Shown piece after piece: positions 15,057-23,302 of a DNA stretch of 34,361 nt. The notes below the pieces were generated by a model. The model was given only the letters and a program-made list of their open reading frames with translations. It did no database searches and was not told the origin of the DNA. Every line of letters starts with the position of its first letter. The stretch's first letter is position 1. Both the position numbers and the translations under genes were made by a program. Source of the stretch: Acidobacteriota bacterium (GTDB lineage Bacteria; Acidobacteriota; Blastocatellia; Pyrinomonadales; Pyrinomonadaceae); contig JAIVJI010000103.1 in the NCBI GenBank assembly GCA_020200135.1, forward strand, positions 1 through 34,361. The letters run 5' to 3'.

Positions 15057-15287
15057 CTAAGCCTTGCTGGTCTGCGGCGTCGGGTCAGTGAACAGCGTCT
15101 TGATCGCCTGCGCGGTCTCGGAGCGGCGCTTCTGCTGGAACTCGTTGACCCACTGCGAGACGGTCGCGACCATGTCGCGCGCGGCCTCCTTCGCGGACGG
15201 GCGTTCGATGGCGACCTCGGCCGCCGGCTGTTGCTGACGATTCCTTTCGTCGCGCTTGATGATTTTGATCGGGGTTTTCTTCTGCAT
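15057..15287 (-). CDS. Small hypothetical protein
   Basis: 76 residues. The start is charged (QKKTPIKIIKRDERNRQQQ); the middle is a helix with SAKEAARDMVATVSQWVNEFQQKRRSETAQAIKTLF, amphipathic and possibly oligomerising. There is no signal peptide or membrane helix. The ribosome-binding site is weak. An inverted repeat at 15312-15335 lies 25 bases upstream and could be an operator. I do not recognise the family. Confidence 0.6.
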   Translation of the reverse strand: MQKKTPIKIIKRDERNRQQQPAAEVAIERPSAKEAARDMVATVSQWVNEFQQKRRSETAQAIKTLFTDPTPQTSKA

Positions 15288-15311
15288 GATGACTATTCCG
15301 TCTGTATTCCT

Positions 15312-15335
15312 TGTTCGTTCAGTTTAAGACGAACA
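15312..15335. promoter_or_regulatory. Operator-like inverted repeat upstream of the small gene
   Basis: TGTTCGT (15312-15318) and ACGAACA (15329-15335) are perfect 7-base arms with a 10-base spacer. The centre-to-centre distance of 17 bases is unusual for one helical turn, so an RNA hairpin is equally possible. Confidence 0.35.
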
Positions 15336-15901
15336 GGCGGGGTGAAAAGTTCCCTTTTGTTCGGTTACCGCCTGCCCGTCAGGGCTCACGCGGAGTAAAA
15401 AGCAAATCCAAGGCCACAGCCTCCGGGTTTAAGCCCGACGCCGCCGCCGTCCGCTCGTCTTGAGCCAGTCGCAATAAAACTTTGACAACTCTGGCCGGTT
15501 CGGCCACGCCTGCGCGAGGTTTTGCAGGGAAGTTCCGTGGGAGCAACATTACTGATGCACGCCGAGCCCTCCGTGTTGCCCGAACGATTTCGAGTGCTGC
15601 CGCGCCCCGTTTCACGCGCGCGCCGCAACAGCAACGGACAGCGAGAAAGCCCTCGTGGCCTCTTTGCGAACAGCGCAGCTCGGGGCCGCGCGAGTTGGCA
15701 GAATGCCAAGCCGCCTCACCGCCGCGCGCTCTTTGCCAAAACCGGCGGCCCGCAACGCGAACCCTCCGACACGCGGCCGGCCCGGCCGGCCCGCCAAAAA
15801 TCCAACGCACGCGCGCATCCGGAAGAATCTTTGAACGACTCTCTTCACACGCGCCGGCCGCGCTCGAAGCTGGCATGTGCGTTGCCCTTCCGAAGGGCGC
15901 G
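15336..15901. other. About 570 bases without a convincing gene
   Basis: Open frames exist on both strands but their products are Arg/Ala/Ser-rich with no domain, signal or ribosome-binding site, and base use is less biased to GC at third positions than in neighbouring genes. A small perfect inverted repeat TTGGCA-GAA-TGCCAA lies at 15695-15709. The stretch may be decayed coding sequence or simply long intergenic DNA. Confidence 0.45.
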
Positions 15902-16551
15902 ATGATTCTGAGCGACATCTTCATCATCTACCTCGCGGCGGCGGCACCCTTCGGCGTGTCGCGTTTCCTCTCGGAACAGGCGGGCGGGGCGGCGACGTTA
16001 CCGGCGCTCATCAGCGGCGCGGGCGCGGCGCTCGCCTGGCCGTTCAGCTCTTTCACGCGTCTGGTCGGTCGCGCCTCGCGGCGCGGCGGACGGACGAGAA
16101 CATCCGAAGGCCGCGACCTCGTCGAGCAGCGCGTCGAGCGTGCGAAGCGCGCGGCGGTCAACGCGCTGCGCGCGGTCGAGGACGCGCTCGAAGACGCGTG
16201 CGTTATCAAAGGCGAGGCGGGGCGCTTCGCGCTCTACGCCGCGCGCGAAGCGGTCGAGCGTTACGCGGGGCTCGCGCTCGCCGCGGAGGGTGCCAGCCCG
16301 GAGGGGAACAGTTACGCGCCGGCGACCCCGCGCGGATTTCCGAGGCGCTGCCGCGCGCGCTCTCGCGCGTCGCCGAGCTGCCCGCGCTGCTCGGCGACCG
16401 CGCCACGGCCGACGCGGTGGCGCGCCTGCTCGACGCCGAGCCGGAACACGGCGGCGCCAGCGTTGAAGGAGAAGAACCATGTACGACACAGGCGGTTCCT
16501 ACAGCGTTTGCCAGCTCGGCTTTGCGGACGACAACGTCGCACGGCGGCTGA
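15902..16551 (+). CDS. Membrane-anchored hypothetical protein, interrupted by a one-base frameshift
   Basis: The first part runs from ATG 15902 (GAAGGGC upstream): MILSDIFIIYLAAAAPFGVSR, a membrane segment, a second hydrophobic stretch (ALISGAGAALAWPFSSF), then a helical charged region (VEQRVERAKRAAVNALRAVE). From about 16307 the coherent protein continues in another frame (GDPARISEALPRALSRVAEL, GDRATADAVARLL). Adding one G to the run at 16303-16306 joins them into 216 residues ending at 16551, overlapping the next gene by 73 bases. Such an overlap is unusual, so a second error or an earlier end is possible. Function unknown; the neighbour at 16479 is also a membrane protein. Confidence 0.6.
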
Positions 16552-17156
16552 GCTGGCTCAGGTTCGAGCTCGCGCCCGAGACCGAGCGCCGCAGGCTCGC
16601 GCTCGAAGTGGAGGAGCGCCGGACGCTCTCGATGCTCCGGCCGCTCTCGACCGAAGAGGCTTACCGCTGGTTCGGCACGTTCCTCGGGCTCTTCCCGCCC
16701 TTCGCGCTCTTCACACGCATCCTCGGCGATGCGATAGGCGATTGGGCGGGGGGGGGATTCCCTATGAAGGACGGCGCACTCTTGTGGGCGCTGCTCTTCA
16801 TTTTAATGAACGCCGTCTGCTGTCTTGTCGGGCGCAAGTTCGGCGGCTTCCTCGGGCGCAAGGCGGGCGACCCGCGCGCGCACGGCGTGCCGGGGACGCT
16901 GCTCGTCTCGCTGCTGTACGGCCTCTTCTGGGGCGTCGTGACGGGCGCGGCCGGCGGCGCGGTGGGGTTCCTCGTCGGCGCGGTCGTCGGCGTGTTCGTC
17001 GCCGTCCCCGTCGCGCTCGCGGCGTTCCCCGTCTTCGCGCTGCTTCACCGGCTCCTCTCGCACGGTGGTATGATTGAGGAGCGCCAGGTCTGGCCGCTCG
17101 CGTTCGGCGTCCCTCTGACAATAACGGCGTTGATTCTGAGTCCGTGGTTCAATTAA
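16479..17156 (+). CDS. Multi-pass membrane protein, unknown function
   Basis: 225 residues, ATG start 8 bases after AAGGAG. The first 60 residues are soluble and charged (FELAPETERRRLALEVEER). Four or more hydrophobic segments follow: about 64-82, 100-118, 142-165 (Gly-rich, GVVTGAAGGAVGFLVGAVVG) and 167-185, with a last one at the C-terminus (LAFGVPLTITALIL). Gly-rich adjacent helices suggest packing in an oligomer or channel, but no family is recognised. Hairpin B starts 3 bases after its stop. Confidence 0.75.
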   Translation: MYDTGGSYSVCQLGFADDNVARRLSWLRFELAPETERRRLALEVEERRTLSMLRPLSTEEAYRWFGTFLGLFPPFALFTRILGDAIGDWAGGGFPMKDGALLWALLFILMNAVCCLVGRKFGGFLGRKAGDPRAHGVPGTLLVSLLYGLFWGVVTGAAGGAVGFLVGAVVGVFVAVPVALAAFPVFALLHRLLSHGGMIEERQVWPLAFGVPLTITALILSPWFN

Positions 17157-17159
17157 GAA

Positions 17160-17280
17160 AGTCGGCGGTAGGCAGACGGCAGTTGGCGGCCGCTCCGCGC
17201 TAAGGTAGTTGAGGGAATTAGCCTCGACGCCCCGGAGCCACGGGTTTGAACTGCCTACTGCCGTCTGCCTACCGCCTACT
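17160..17280. repeat. Heptanucleotide-word hairpin B
   Basis: Arms 17160-17189 and 17251-17280 are complementary at 27 of 30 positions around a 61-base loop. The unit is seven bases: GGCGGTA, GGCAGAC, GGCAGTA, GGCAG. It begins 3 bases after the stop of the membrane-protein gene and ends 8 bases before the histidine-kinase ATG. Confidence 0.8.
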
Positions 17281-17288
17281 GCTCGCCC

Positions 17289-19160
17289 ATGCTTCTCGCG
17301 CTGCTGCTGCTCTCGCTCTTCACGCTCGTGCTGCTCGGCTTCTACGTCTTCGTGGCCGCGCCGCGCAGCCGCGGCCACCAGACGTTCGCGGCCTTCATCG
17401 CGTGCCTGGCGCTCTGGACGGTCAACGACATTTTGATGTGGGGCTTCGGCGGGGGGCCGCGTCTGGCCGCCTGGTGGGCGGGGCTGAGCTTCGCTCTGGC
17501 GCTGCTGCTCCAGCTCGCCTTCGTCGTCTTCGCGTGGGTCTTCCCCGAGAACGCGGAGGTGCCCGCACGTCGCCTCGCCGTGATGTTCGCGCCCGGTCTC
17601 GTCCTCGTCCCGGCCGCGCTCGCGGGGATGATGTGGAGCCGCGTCGACTTCGACGGCGACGACTTCCGCATCCGCCTGACGCCGCTCGCCTACGCCTTCG
17701 GCCTCTACATCTACGGGCTGTTCGCCTACGGCTTCTGGCTGCTGTTCGCCAAGTGGCGGCGCTACCGCGGGAGCCTCTGGGGCAAGCAGCTCGGCGCGAT
17801 TCTCTGGGCGCTGGTCGTGACGGCGACGCTGAAGACGGCGGCCAACATCGTGCTGCCGCTCCTCGGCGTCTACACGCTGCTCCCCGTCGGCTCGGTCTTC
17901 GTCATGATAGGCGCGGTCATCTACGCCTACGCCATCACGAACTTCAAGCTCTTCTCCATCCAGTCGGCGCTCAGCCAGTTCCGCCTCTTCCCCATCGCCT
18001 ACAAGGTCGCCTTCTCCATCGCGGCCGTCGCCGTCCTGAGCTTCGCGCTCTTCCAGATTCCTATCGTCTGGTGGAGCTTCGCCGACCATTCGGCGGAAGC
18101 CTGGAAGCGCTACCTCGTCTTCAGCGTCATCACCGCGCTCGTCCCTAACCTGCTGCTCGTCGCGCTCGTCATCCGCATCATCTCGCGCCCGCTGCGCCGG
18201 CTCACGGAGGCGGCCGTGGACGTGGCCGGCGGCGCCTACGGCACGCAGGTCGAGCTCAAGAGCAACGACGAGGTCGGCCTCCTCGCGGACTCGTTCAACG
18301 AGATGAGCCGCAAGATGGCCGAGGACATCGAGCGCCTCCGCGCCCTCAACGAACACCTCGTCCGCGCCGAGAAGCTCGCCGCCGCGGGCGCGCTCGCCGC
18401 GGGCGTCGCGCACGAGGTCAACAACCCGCTCGCCTCCATCTCCTCTCTCATCCAGATAGTCCAGTCGCGACCGCTCACCGAGTCGAACGAGGCCGAGACG
18501 CGCGAGATGCTCAGGCTCGCCTCGACGCAGATCGCGCGCATCACGCAGGTCTTGCGCGACATGATGAACTTCGCACGCCAGCGCCCGCCGGAGCGCGCGC
18601 CCTTAGACCTCGCGCGCGTCGTCGAGTCCTCCCTGCGCCTCGCGGGCTTCGACAAGGGCTTCAAGCGCCTGCGGGTCGAAACCTCCTTCGACCCGCGCGC
18701 CCCGAAGGTCTCGGCCGACGCCGACCAGTTGCAGCAGGTCTTCCTCAACCTCCTCTTGAACGCGCGCGACGCGATGCCCGACGGCGGCGACCTGCGCGTC
18801 CGCCTCTCGCACGACGCGGCGGCGGGCGCGGTCTCGGTCGAGGTCTCAGACACCGGGCACGGCATCCCCGAGGAGGTTCTGCCGCGCGTCTTCGACCCGT
18901 TCTTCACGACGAAGGGCGCGGGGCGCGGGACGGGTCTCGGGCTCGCCGTCTGCTACGGCATCGTCACCGCCCACGGCGGCCGCATCGAGGTCGAGTCCGG
19001 CGGAGAGGGAGGGCGCCGGGGGGCGTGCGTGCGCGTCTCGCTCCCGGCGGGCGCGGCGACCGCGCCGCCGCCGTCGAAAGTGCTTGCGAACGGGGCGCCG
19101 GCCGTGCAGACTTCCACGGCGGGAGGGGCGGCCGGGGCGCCGCTCGCCGGCGGCGAGTGA
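17289..19160 (+). CDS. 7TM-type sensor histidine kinase
   Basis: 623 residues. About seven hydrophobic helices occupy residues 1-220 and one more lies near 235-300, followed by a HAMP linker (about 290-345, RPLRRLTEAAVDVAGGAY). The HisKA box holds the phospho-acceptor His375 (GVAHEVNNPLAS). The ATPase domain has an N box with Asn491 (NLLLNARDAMPDGG), a G1 box with Asp521 (DTGHGIPEEV) and a G2 box (GTGLGLAV). It belongs to the NtrB-like kinases that pair with NtrC-type regulators; such a regulator is encoded 556 bases downstream in the same unit. The signal sensed by the membrane region is unknown. The ATG has no clear ribosome-binding site, and hairpin B abuts it. Confidence 0.93.
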   Translation: MLLALLLLSLFTLVLLGFYVFVAAPRSRGHQTFAAFIACLALWTVNDILMWGFGGGPRLAAWWAGLSFALALLLQLAFVVFAWVFPENAEVPARRLAVMFAPGLVLVPAALAGMMWSRVDFDGDDFRIRLTPLAYAFGLYIYGLFAYGFWLLFAKWRRYRGSLWGKQLGAILWALVVTATLKTAANIVLPLLGVYTLLPVGSVFVMIGAVIYAYAITNFKLFSIQSALSQFRLFPIAYKVAFSIAAVAVLSFALFQIPIVWWSFADHSAEAWKRYLVFSVITALVPNLLLVALVIRIISRPLRRLTEAAVDVAGGAYGTQVELKSNDEVGLLADSFNEMSRKMAEDIERLRALNEHLVRAEKLAAAGALAAGVAHEVNNPLASISSLIQIVQSRPLTESNEAETREMLRLASTQIARITQVLRDMMNFARQRPPERAPLDLARVVESSLRLAGFDKGFKRLRVETSFDPRAPKVSADADQLQQVFLNLLLNARDAMPDGGDLRVRLSHDAAAGAVSVEVSDTGHGIPEEVLPRVFDPFFTTKGAGRGTGLGLAVCYGIVTAHGGRIEVESGGEGGRRGACVRVSLPAGAATAPPPSKVLANGAPAVQTSTAGGAAGAPLAGGE

Positions 19161-19164
19161 GACG

Positions 19165-19719
19165 ATGTTCAGCCAACGACTAGACGACGACCTTGAGCTG
19201 CGGCCGGTGGACGAGCGCTTCGCCGAGGAGCTGACGGCGCTCGTGCGGCGCGACCTCGCACACCTGCGGCCGTGGATGCCGTGGGCCAGCGAGCGTTACT
19301 CGACCGAGGACGCGCGCGAGTTCATCCGCCGCCAGATACGTCAGTACGCGGAAGACCAGGGCTTTGCCACGCTCATCTTCTACGCGGGGCGCGTCGCCGG
19401 GAGCATCGGCTACAACAACATCGACTGGTCGAACCGCAAGACCGACATCGGCTACTGGCTCGGCGCGGCCTACCAGGGGCGCGGCATCATGACGCGCTCG
19501 TGCCGCGCGCTCGTCGAGCACGCCTTCAGGGAGCTGCGCCTGAACCGCGTCGAAATCTACTGCGCGGTGGACAACCGACGCAGCCGCCGCATCCCCGAGC
19601 GCCTCGGCTTCCGGCAGGAGGGCACGCACCGCCAGGCCGAGTGGGTACACGACCACTTCAAAGACCTCGTCTCCTACTCGGCGCTGGCCGCCGAGTGGGA
19701 CGCCCCCGCCAGCACATGA
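19165..19719 (+). CDS. GNAT acetyltransferase (RimJ/RimL type)
   Basis: 184 residues from ATG 19165, 4 bases after the kinase stop. The fold is typical of RimJ/RimL-like N-acetyltransferases: ELRPVDERFAEEL at the start, DIGYWLGAAYQGRGIMT carrying the acetyl-CoA loop (Q-G-R-G-I), then RVEIYCAVDNRRSRRIPERLGF. Such enzymes acetylate protein N-termini or small amines. Its place between a histidine kinase and its response regulator, with an ATGA overlap to the latter, suggests a role in that pathway, but the substrate cannot be read from sequence. Confidence 0.9.
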   Translation: MFSQRLDDDLELRPVDERFAEELTALVRRDLAHLRPWMPWASERYSTEDAREFIRRQIRQYAEDQGFATLIFYAGRVAGSIGYNNIDWSNRKTDIGYWLGAAYQGRGIMTRSCRALVEHAFRELRLNRVEIYCAVDNRRSRRIPERLGFRQEGTHRQAEWVHDHFKDLVSYSALAAEWDAPAST

Positions 19720-21074
19720 GCACACAGCCACTCATCCTCGTCGCGGAAGACGAAGACCTGATGCGCGCGATCATCTCGCGGCTGCTCGAAGAGGCGGGGT
19801 ACCGCGTCGCGGCGGCGGCGAGCGCGGAGGAGGCGCTCGAGGCCTTCGCCGCCGAGGACGTGTCGGTCACGCTCACCGACATCCGCATGGCCGGCATGGA
19901 CGGGCTGGAGCTGCTCGACCGCGTCAAGGACATCGACGCCGAGGCGCTCGTCGTCGTGATGACCGCCTACTCGTCCGTCGACTCGGCCGTCGCCGCGCTG
20001 CGCAAGGGCGCCTACGACTACGTCACCAAGCCCTTCGTCAACGAAGACCTCTTGCAGTCGGTCAAGAACGCGCTCCGCCAGCGCGAGCTGTTCCGAGAGA
20101 ACCGCGCGCTGCGGCGCGAGCTCGACCGCCGCTACAGCTTCTCCGAGATCATCGGCACGTCGGAAGTTCTCCAGCGCGTCTTCCGCCTCGTCGAGAAGGT
20201 GGCGGCGACGAACACCAACATCCTCGTCTACGGCGAGTCGGGGACGGGCAAGGAGCTGGTCGCGCGCGCCATCCACCACAACAGCCCGCGCGCCGACCGC
20301 CCCTTCGTCGCCATCAACTGCGGCGCGCTGCCCGAGACGCTTCTCGAATCGGAACTCTTCGGCCACACCAGGGGCGCCTTCACCGGCGCGACCAACGCGC
20401 GCCCCGGCCTCTTCCGCTCGGCCGAGGGCGGCACGGTCTTCCTGGACGAGATAGGCGAGATAAGCCAGGCTTTGCAGGTGCGTCTGCTGCGCGCCGTGCA
20501 GGAGCACGAGGTGACGCCGCTCGGCTCAAACGCGCCGGCGCGCTTCGACGCGCGCATCATCTGCGCCACCAACCGCGACCTCGAACGCGAGGTGACCGAG
20601 GGTCGCTTCCGCGAAGACCTCTTCTACCGCCTCAACGTTATCGAAGTCCACCTGCCGCCCCTGCGCGAGCGGCGCGAGGACATCCCTCTGCTCGCGCGCC
20701 ACTTCGTCAAGCGCACCGCGCGCGAGCAGGCTCAGGACGAGAAGCCGATAGAGCCTTCGGCCATGACCGCGCTCATCAACTACAACTGGCCCGGCAACGT
20801 CCGCGAGCTACAGAACGCCATCGAGCGCGCCTTCACCCTCAGCGGCGACCGCGTTGACGTCGAAAACCTCCCGCCGCGCGTCCGCGACTCCGCGGGCGCG
20901 CACCCGGCCGTCCTCGACCCCGACGGACTGCGCCCGACGCTCGACGAGGTCGAGCGCCGCTACATCCTCGACACGCTCGCCAGCGTCAACCACGACAAGG
21001 CGCGCGCCGCCAACATCCTCGGCATCGACCTCTCTACTCTGTACAGGAAACTCAAACGCTACGACGCGGTGTGA
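19716..21074 (+). CDS. NtrC-family sigma-54-dependent response regulator
   Basis: 452 residues. The start ATG overlaps the GNAT stop by four bases (ATGA). The receiver domain (1-120) carries phospho-Asp55 (TDIRMAGMDG) and a conserved Lys (YVTKPF). The AAA+ domain has Walker A GESGTGKE, the sigma-54 contact loop GAFTGA, Walker B GGTVFLDEIGE and an arginine-finger region (FREDLFYRLNV). The C-terminal Fis-type helix-turn-helix is HDKARAANILGIDLSTLYRKL. It would activate sigma-54 promoters when phosphorylated, presumably by the upstream kinase. No -24/-12 promoter was confidently found in the window. Confidence 0.95.
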   Translation: MSTQPLILVAEDEDLMRAIISRLLEEAGYRVAAAASAEEALEAFAAEDVSVTLTDIRMAGMDGLELLDRVKDIDAEALVVVMTAYSSVDSAVAALRKGAYDYVTKPFVNEDLLQSVKNALRQRELFRENRALRRELDRRYSFSEIIGTSEVLQRVFRLVEKVAATNTNILVYGESGTGKELVARAIHHNSPRADRPFVAINCGALPETLLESELFGHTRGAFTGATNARPGLFRSAEGGTVFLDEIGEISQALQVRLLRAVQEHEVTPLGSNAPARFDARIICATNRDLEREVTEGRFREDLFYRLNVIEVHLPPLRERREDIPLLARHFVKRTAREQAQDEKPIEPSAMTALINYNWPGNVRELQNAIERAFTLSGDRVDVENLPPRVRDSAGAHPAVLDPDGLRPTLDEVERRYILDTLASVNHDKARAANILGIDLSTLYRKLKRYDAV

Positions 21075-21082
21075 GGCTTCGG

Positions 21083-21961
21083 TCAGCGGCGCCCGCGCCG
21101 GCGGCGCGGCGCGGGCGGCTTGCCTGACGGCGAGGCCGCGCGGGGTTCGACGGTCGGGTTGGCCGGCGGGGGTGCCGCGCCCGACGGGACGAGCCAGAAT
21201 TCGGTCGCCGGCTCTGCCTTCCGAGACTCAGGAGGGAGGCCACAGGCGTTGGTCGTGCAACTGTCTGAGGACTCGCAGCTACGGTCATAGCCGCTGACAT
21301 CGACTGTACCAGTCAAAGACGAGTTGTTCGGCAGCCCGGACGTGTCAACCGTGATCGAGCTGGTGCCCTGGCCGCTGCTGATCGTGCCGGCCGAGACCGT
21401 CCAGTTGAAGGTCGGCGTCACGTAGCCGCCGCCGGACACTTTCACGGTGAACGTGATGGGCGTGCCCGGCCTGACAGGATCGGACGGGCAGCTCACGTCG
21501 ACCGTCGGGCACGGCGGCGGGTCATATGGCGGAGGGCACGCGCAACGGTTGACGGTGACCTTCGTCGTGTCGGAGGCGGTACCGCCTCGCCCGTCGTCGA
21601 CCTCCACCGTGACCGTGTAGAGGCCCGGCGCGACGCCCTTCAGGTCGAGCGTGGTTGCGGGGCCGTCGCCGTTCAGCTTGCCGCCGTCCGTCAGGTAGGT
21701 GTAGAGCAGGCGGTCGCCATCGGGGTCGGCGGCTTCGGCCGTGAGGCGAACCATCAGGCTCGTCGCCCCGCAGCTGGTGCTTCTGGCCTGCGCTTCGGTG
21801 CAGCCCTCTGCCTGCACGACCCTGTCCGAATCCGGTTTGAGCTTGACGGTCGGCGGGCGATTGCCCCAACCGCCGGGCGCCGTCGGCGTCTGCCGCGTCG
21901 CGGTCGAGGCGGGCGCGAGGGCGAAGAGTGCGGCGGTGAGTAAGGCTTTGAAGAAGTTCAT
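21083..21961 (-). CDS. Secreted PKD/Ig-like domain protein
   Basis: 292 residues from ATG 21961, which follows GGGAGGGG; the frame extends further upstream without such a site. A signal peptide (NFFKALLTAALFALAPAST) is followed by a PKD-like domain (about 40-135; ADPDGDRLLYTYLTDGG and GLYTVTVEVDDGRGG) and a second Ig-like domain (about 150-235; TPITFTVKVSGG). Several Cys pairs (CACPPPYDPPPC and others) may form disulfides outside the cell. The C-terminus is Pro-rich and ends in a basic stretch (RRRRGRR), reminiscent of a sorting tail but with no recognised signal. It is convergent with the NtrC gene, 8 bases away. Confidence 0.85.
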   Translation of the reverse strand: MNFFKALLTAALFALAPASTATRQTPTAPGGWGNRPPTVKLKPDSDRVVQAEGCTEAQARSTSCGATSLMVRLTAEAADPDGDRLLYTYLTDGGKLNGDGPATTLDLKGVAPGLYTVTVEVDDGRGGTASDTTKVTVNRCACPPPYDPPPCPTVDVSCPSDPVRPGTPITFTVKVSGGGYVTPTFNWTVSAGTISSGQGTSSITVDTSGLPNNSSLTGTVDVSGYDRSCESSDSCTTNACGLPPESRKAEPATEFWLVPSGAAPPPANPTVEPRAASPSGKPPAPRRRRGRR

Positions 21962-22000
21962 CGTCGCCCCTCCCGTGAGTCGGGCGTGCGAAAGAATCGA

Positions 22001-22032
22001 GGGGTCTCTTTCCATCGAGAAAAAGAGACCCC
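22001..22032 (-). terminator. Hairpin between two minus-strand genes
   Basis: GGGGTCTCTTT (22001-22011) and AAAGAGACCCC (22022-22032) pair perfectly around a 10-base loop, 21 bases after the stop at 22054. The downstream tail is not T-rich, so it may be an attenuator or RNA-stability element. Confidence 0.5.
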
Positions 22033-22053
22033 GCGAAGAATTTTCGGAAGGCT

Positions 22054-22305
22054 CTACTCCTTCTTGCCGCCGAGCATGCCGCCGACGCCGCCGAGGATGT
22101 CCCCGGCAGAGCCGGCGAGGCCCCCCGCGGCACCCGCGAGGCCGCCCGCCGCCCCGGCCGCGCCGCCGAGGAAGCCTTCGAGCTGGCCGGCGATGGGCTC
22201 GGGCAGCCGGTCTTTGAGGAAGCCGAGCACGGTGGTGACGGCCGTCTGCGCCTGCGACTCGCTGATGCCCGTGCGCTCGACGACCTGTTTGATTAACTCG
22301 TCCAT
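22054..22305 (-). CDS. Small helical protein with glycine-rich C-terminus (DUF2267-like)
   Basis: 83 residues from ATG 22305, after AGAGGAG. The first 50 residues resemble the small DUF2267-type helical fold (VVERTGISESQAQTAVTTVL, FLKDRLPEPIAGQLEGFLGG). The rest is Gly/Ala/Leu-rich (AAGAAGGLAGAAGGLAGSAG) and ends GGKKE. The tail may be flexible or membrane-interacting. The family assignment is tentative. It is 17 bases downstream of the zinc-finger gene and probably co-transcribed. Confidence 0.7.
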   Translation of the reverse strand: MDELIKQVVERTGISESQAQTAVTTVLGFLKDRLPEPIAGQLEGFLGGAAGAAGGLAGAAGGLAGSAGDILGGVGGMLGGKKE

Positions 22306-22322
22306 GGGTGGTGCTCCTCTGC

Positions 22323-22589
22323 TCAGATGAAGACGACGGTCTGGAAGTTGGGGATGTCGAAGCGGCGGCGGCAGCGCGCGCAGGTGATCATGTCGTCGAC
22401 GCGCACCATGTAGTCGCGCGCCTTCGAGAACTGCGCCTTCTGCTGCTCGTTCATGCCGCGCGGCATCTGGCTCTTCTTCGTCCGCCGCAGCCAGCGCACC
22501 TCGTAGTCGGCGCGCTCCCGGCAGTGCGGGCACGAGTAGTTGGCGCGCTTGGTCTCCGGCCTCTCGTCGAAAAAGTCTCTCTCGTTCAT
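22323..22589 (-). CDS. Small zinc-ribbon protein
   Basis: 88 residues, ATG start. Two Cys pairs at opposite ends (YSCPHCRERADYEV near 18-23 and ITCARCRRRFDIPNF near 69-74) should form one zinc site, separated by a charged helix (KSQMPRGMNEQQKAQF). No enzyme motif is visible. Similar arrangements occur in small acidobacterial zinc-finger proteins of unknown role. Confidence 0.75.
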   Translation of the reverse strand: MNERDFFDERPETKRANYSCPHCRERADYEVRWLRRTKKSQMPRGMNEQQKAQFSKARDYMVRVDDMITCARCRRRFDIPNFQTVVFI

Positions 22590-22623
22590 GCCGACATCAT
22601 AGCAGATGCGTGCGCGAAGTCGC

Positions 22624-22899
22624 TCACCCGCCGCCCGCGCGCCGCTCGCGCCGCCGGTGGTGCAGGACGATGAGGAGGCCGGCCAGCCCGTTGACCAGCA
22701 TCACGGCGTTGGTGACGACGAAGACCCAGTTCGAGACGAGCCAGCTGTAGACCGTGAAGCCGAGCGACGCCGAAATCTGGCCCACGAAGAGCCACTTCGA
22801 GACGCCCTCGCTCGACCCCTCGCGCCACTGCTTGTAGACCTGCTTGCCGATGGTCAGAACGAGGATGACCGAGCTGACCCAGCCGACCGCCTCCGTCAA
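22624..22899 (-). CDS. SemiSWEET/PQ-loop sugar transporter half
   Basis: 91 residues, close to the usual 85-100 of SemiSWEETs. It has three helices: about 3-17 (EAVGWVSSVILVLTI), 38-56 (FVGQISASLGFTVYSWLV) and 61-79 (VFVVTNAVMLVNGLAGLLI), with the helix-1 loop region QVYKQWREGSSEGVSKW typical of the family. The conserved Asn of helix 3 is present (VTNAVML). SemiSWEETs dimerise to pass sugars through the membrane; the substrate is not predictable here. The start is TTG, 8 bases after AAGGGGGG. Confidence 0.85.
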   Translation of the reverse strand: MTEAVGWVSSVILVLTIGKQVYKQWREGSSEGVSKWLFVGQISASLGFTVYSWLVSNWVFVVTNAVMLVNGLAGLLIVLHHRRRERRAGGG

Positions 22900-22939
22900 A
22901 ACTTTCGCCCCCCTTGTCTCGAAACTCCCCGCGCGCCCC

Positions 22940-23299
22940 TCAGCCCAGGAGCCTGCGGACGGTCTCGCGCAGCGCGTCCGGGTCGAGCGGCTTCGGCTCG
23001 TACGCGTCGGCGCCCTGCGTGAGCGTGTAGGTCGCGTTCCCCGTCCCGAAGCCCGTGGTGACGAGGATGGGGGTGGGCGCTATCTCGGGCGCCGCGCGCA
23101 CGCTGCGCACGAGCTGGACGCCGTCGGCCTCCGGCATCGAGACGTCCGTGACGATGAGGTCGGGGCGCTCCGACATCGCCAGCTCGAACCCGCGCGCGCC
23201 GTCTTCGGCCGTCACGACCCGGTAGCCCTCGCGCTCCAGCGTCAGACGCACCAGCTCGCGCTCGACCTCGTCATCCTCGACGACCAGAATCTTTTTCAT
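22940..23299 (-). CDS. Single-domain response regulator (CheY-like receiver)
   Basis: 119 residues with only a receiver domain: acidic pocket Asp9-Asp10, phospho-Asp52 (IVTDVSMPEADG), Thr in LVTTGFG and Lys in AYEPKPLD. With no output domain it must act by protein contact or as phosphate sink. It is 3 bases downstream of the DUF971 gene in a tight three-gene operon with ytxJ. No adjacent kinase is present in this operon. Confidence 0.92.
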   Translation of the reverse strand: MKKILVVEDDEVERELVRLTLEREGYRVVTAEDGARGFELAMSERPDLIVTDVSMPEADGVQLVRSVRAAPEIAPTPILVTTGFGTGNATYTLTQGADAYEPKPLDPDALRETVRRLLG

Positions 23300-23302
23300 A
23301 TG

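Noticed and set aside
15312-15335. LexA-type operator
   Set aside because: The half-sites are in the order TGTTCGT...ACGAACA with a 10-base spacer, not the GAAC-N4-GTTC arrangement.
15379-15927. 182-codon minus-strand frame in the gene-poor stretch
   Set aside because: No ribosome-binding site, no recognisable domain, and biased composition; kept only as unexplained sequence.
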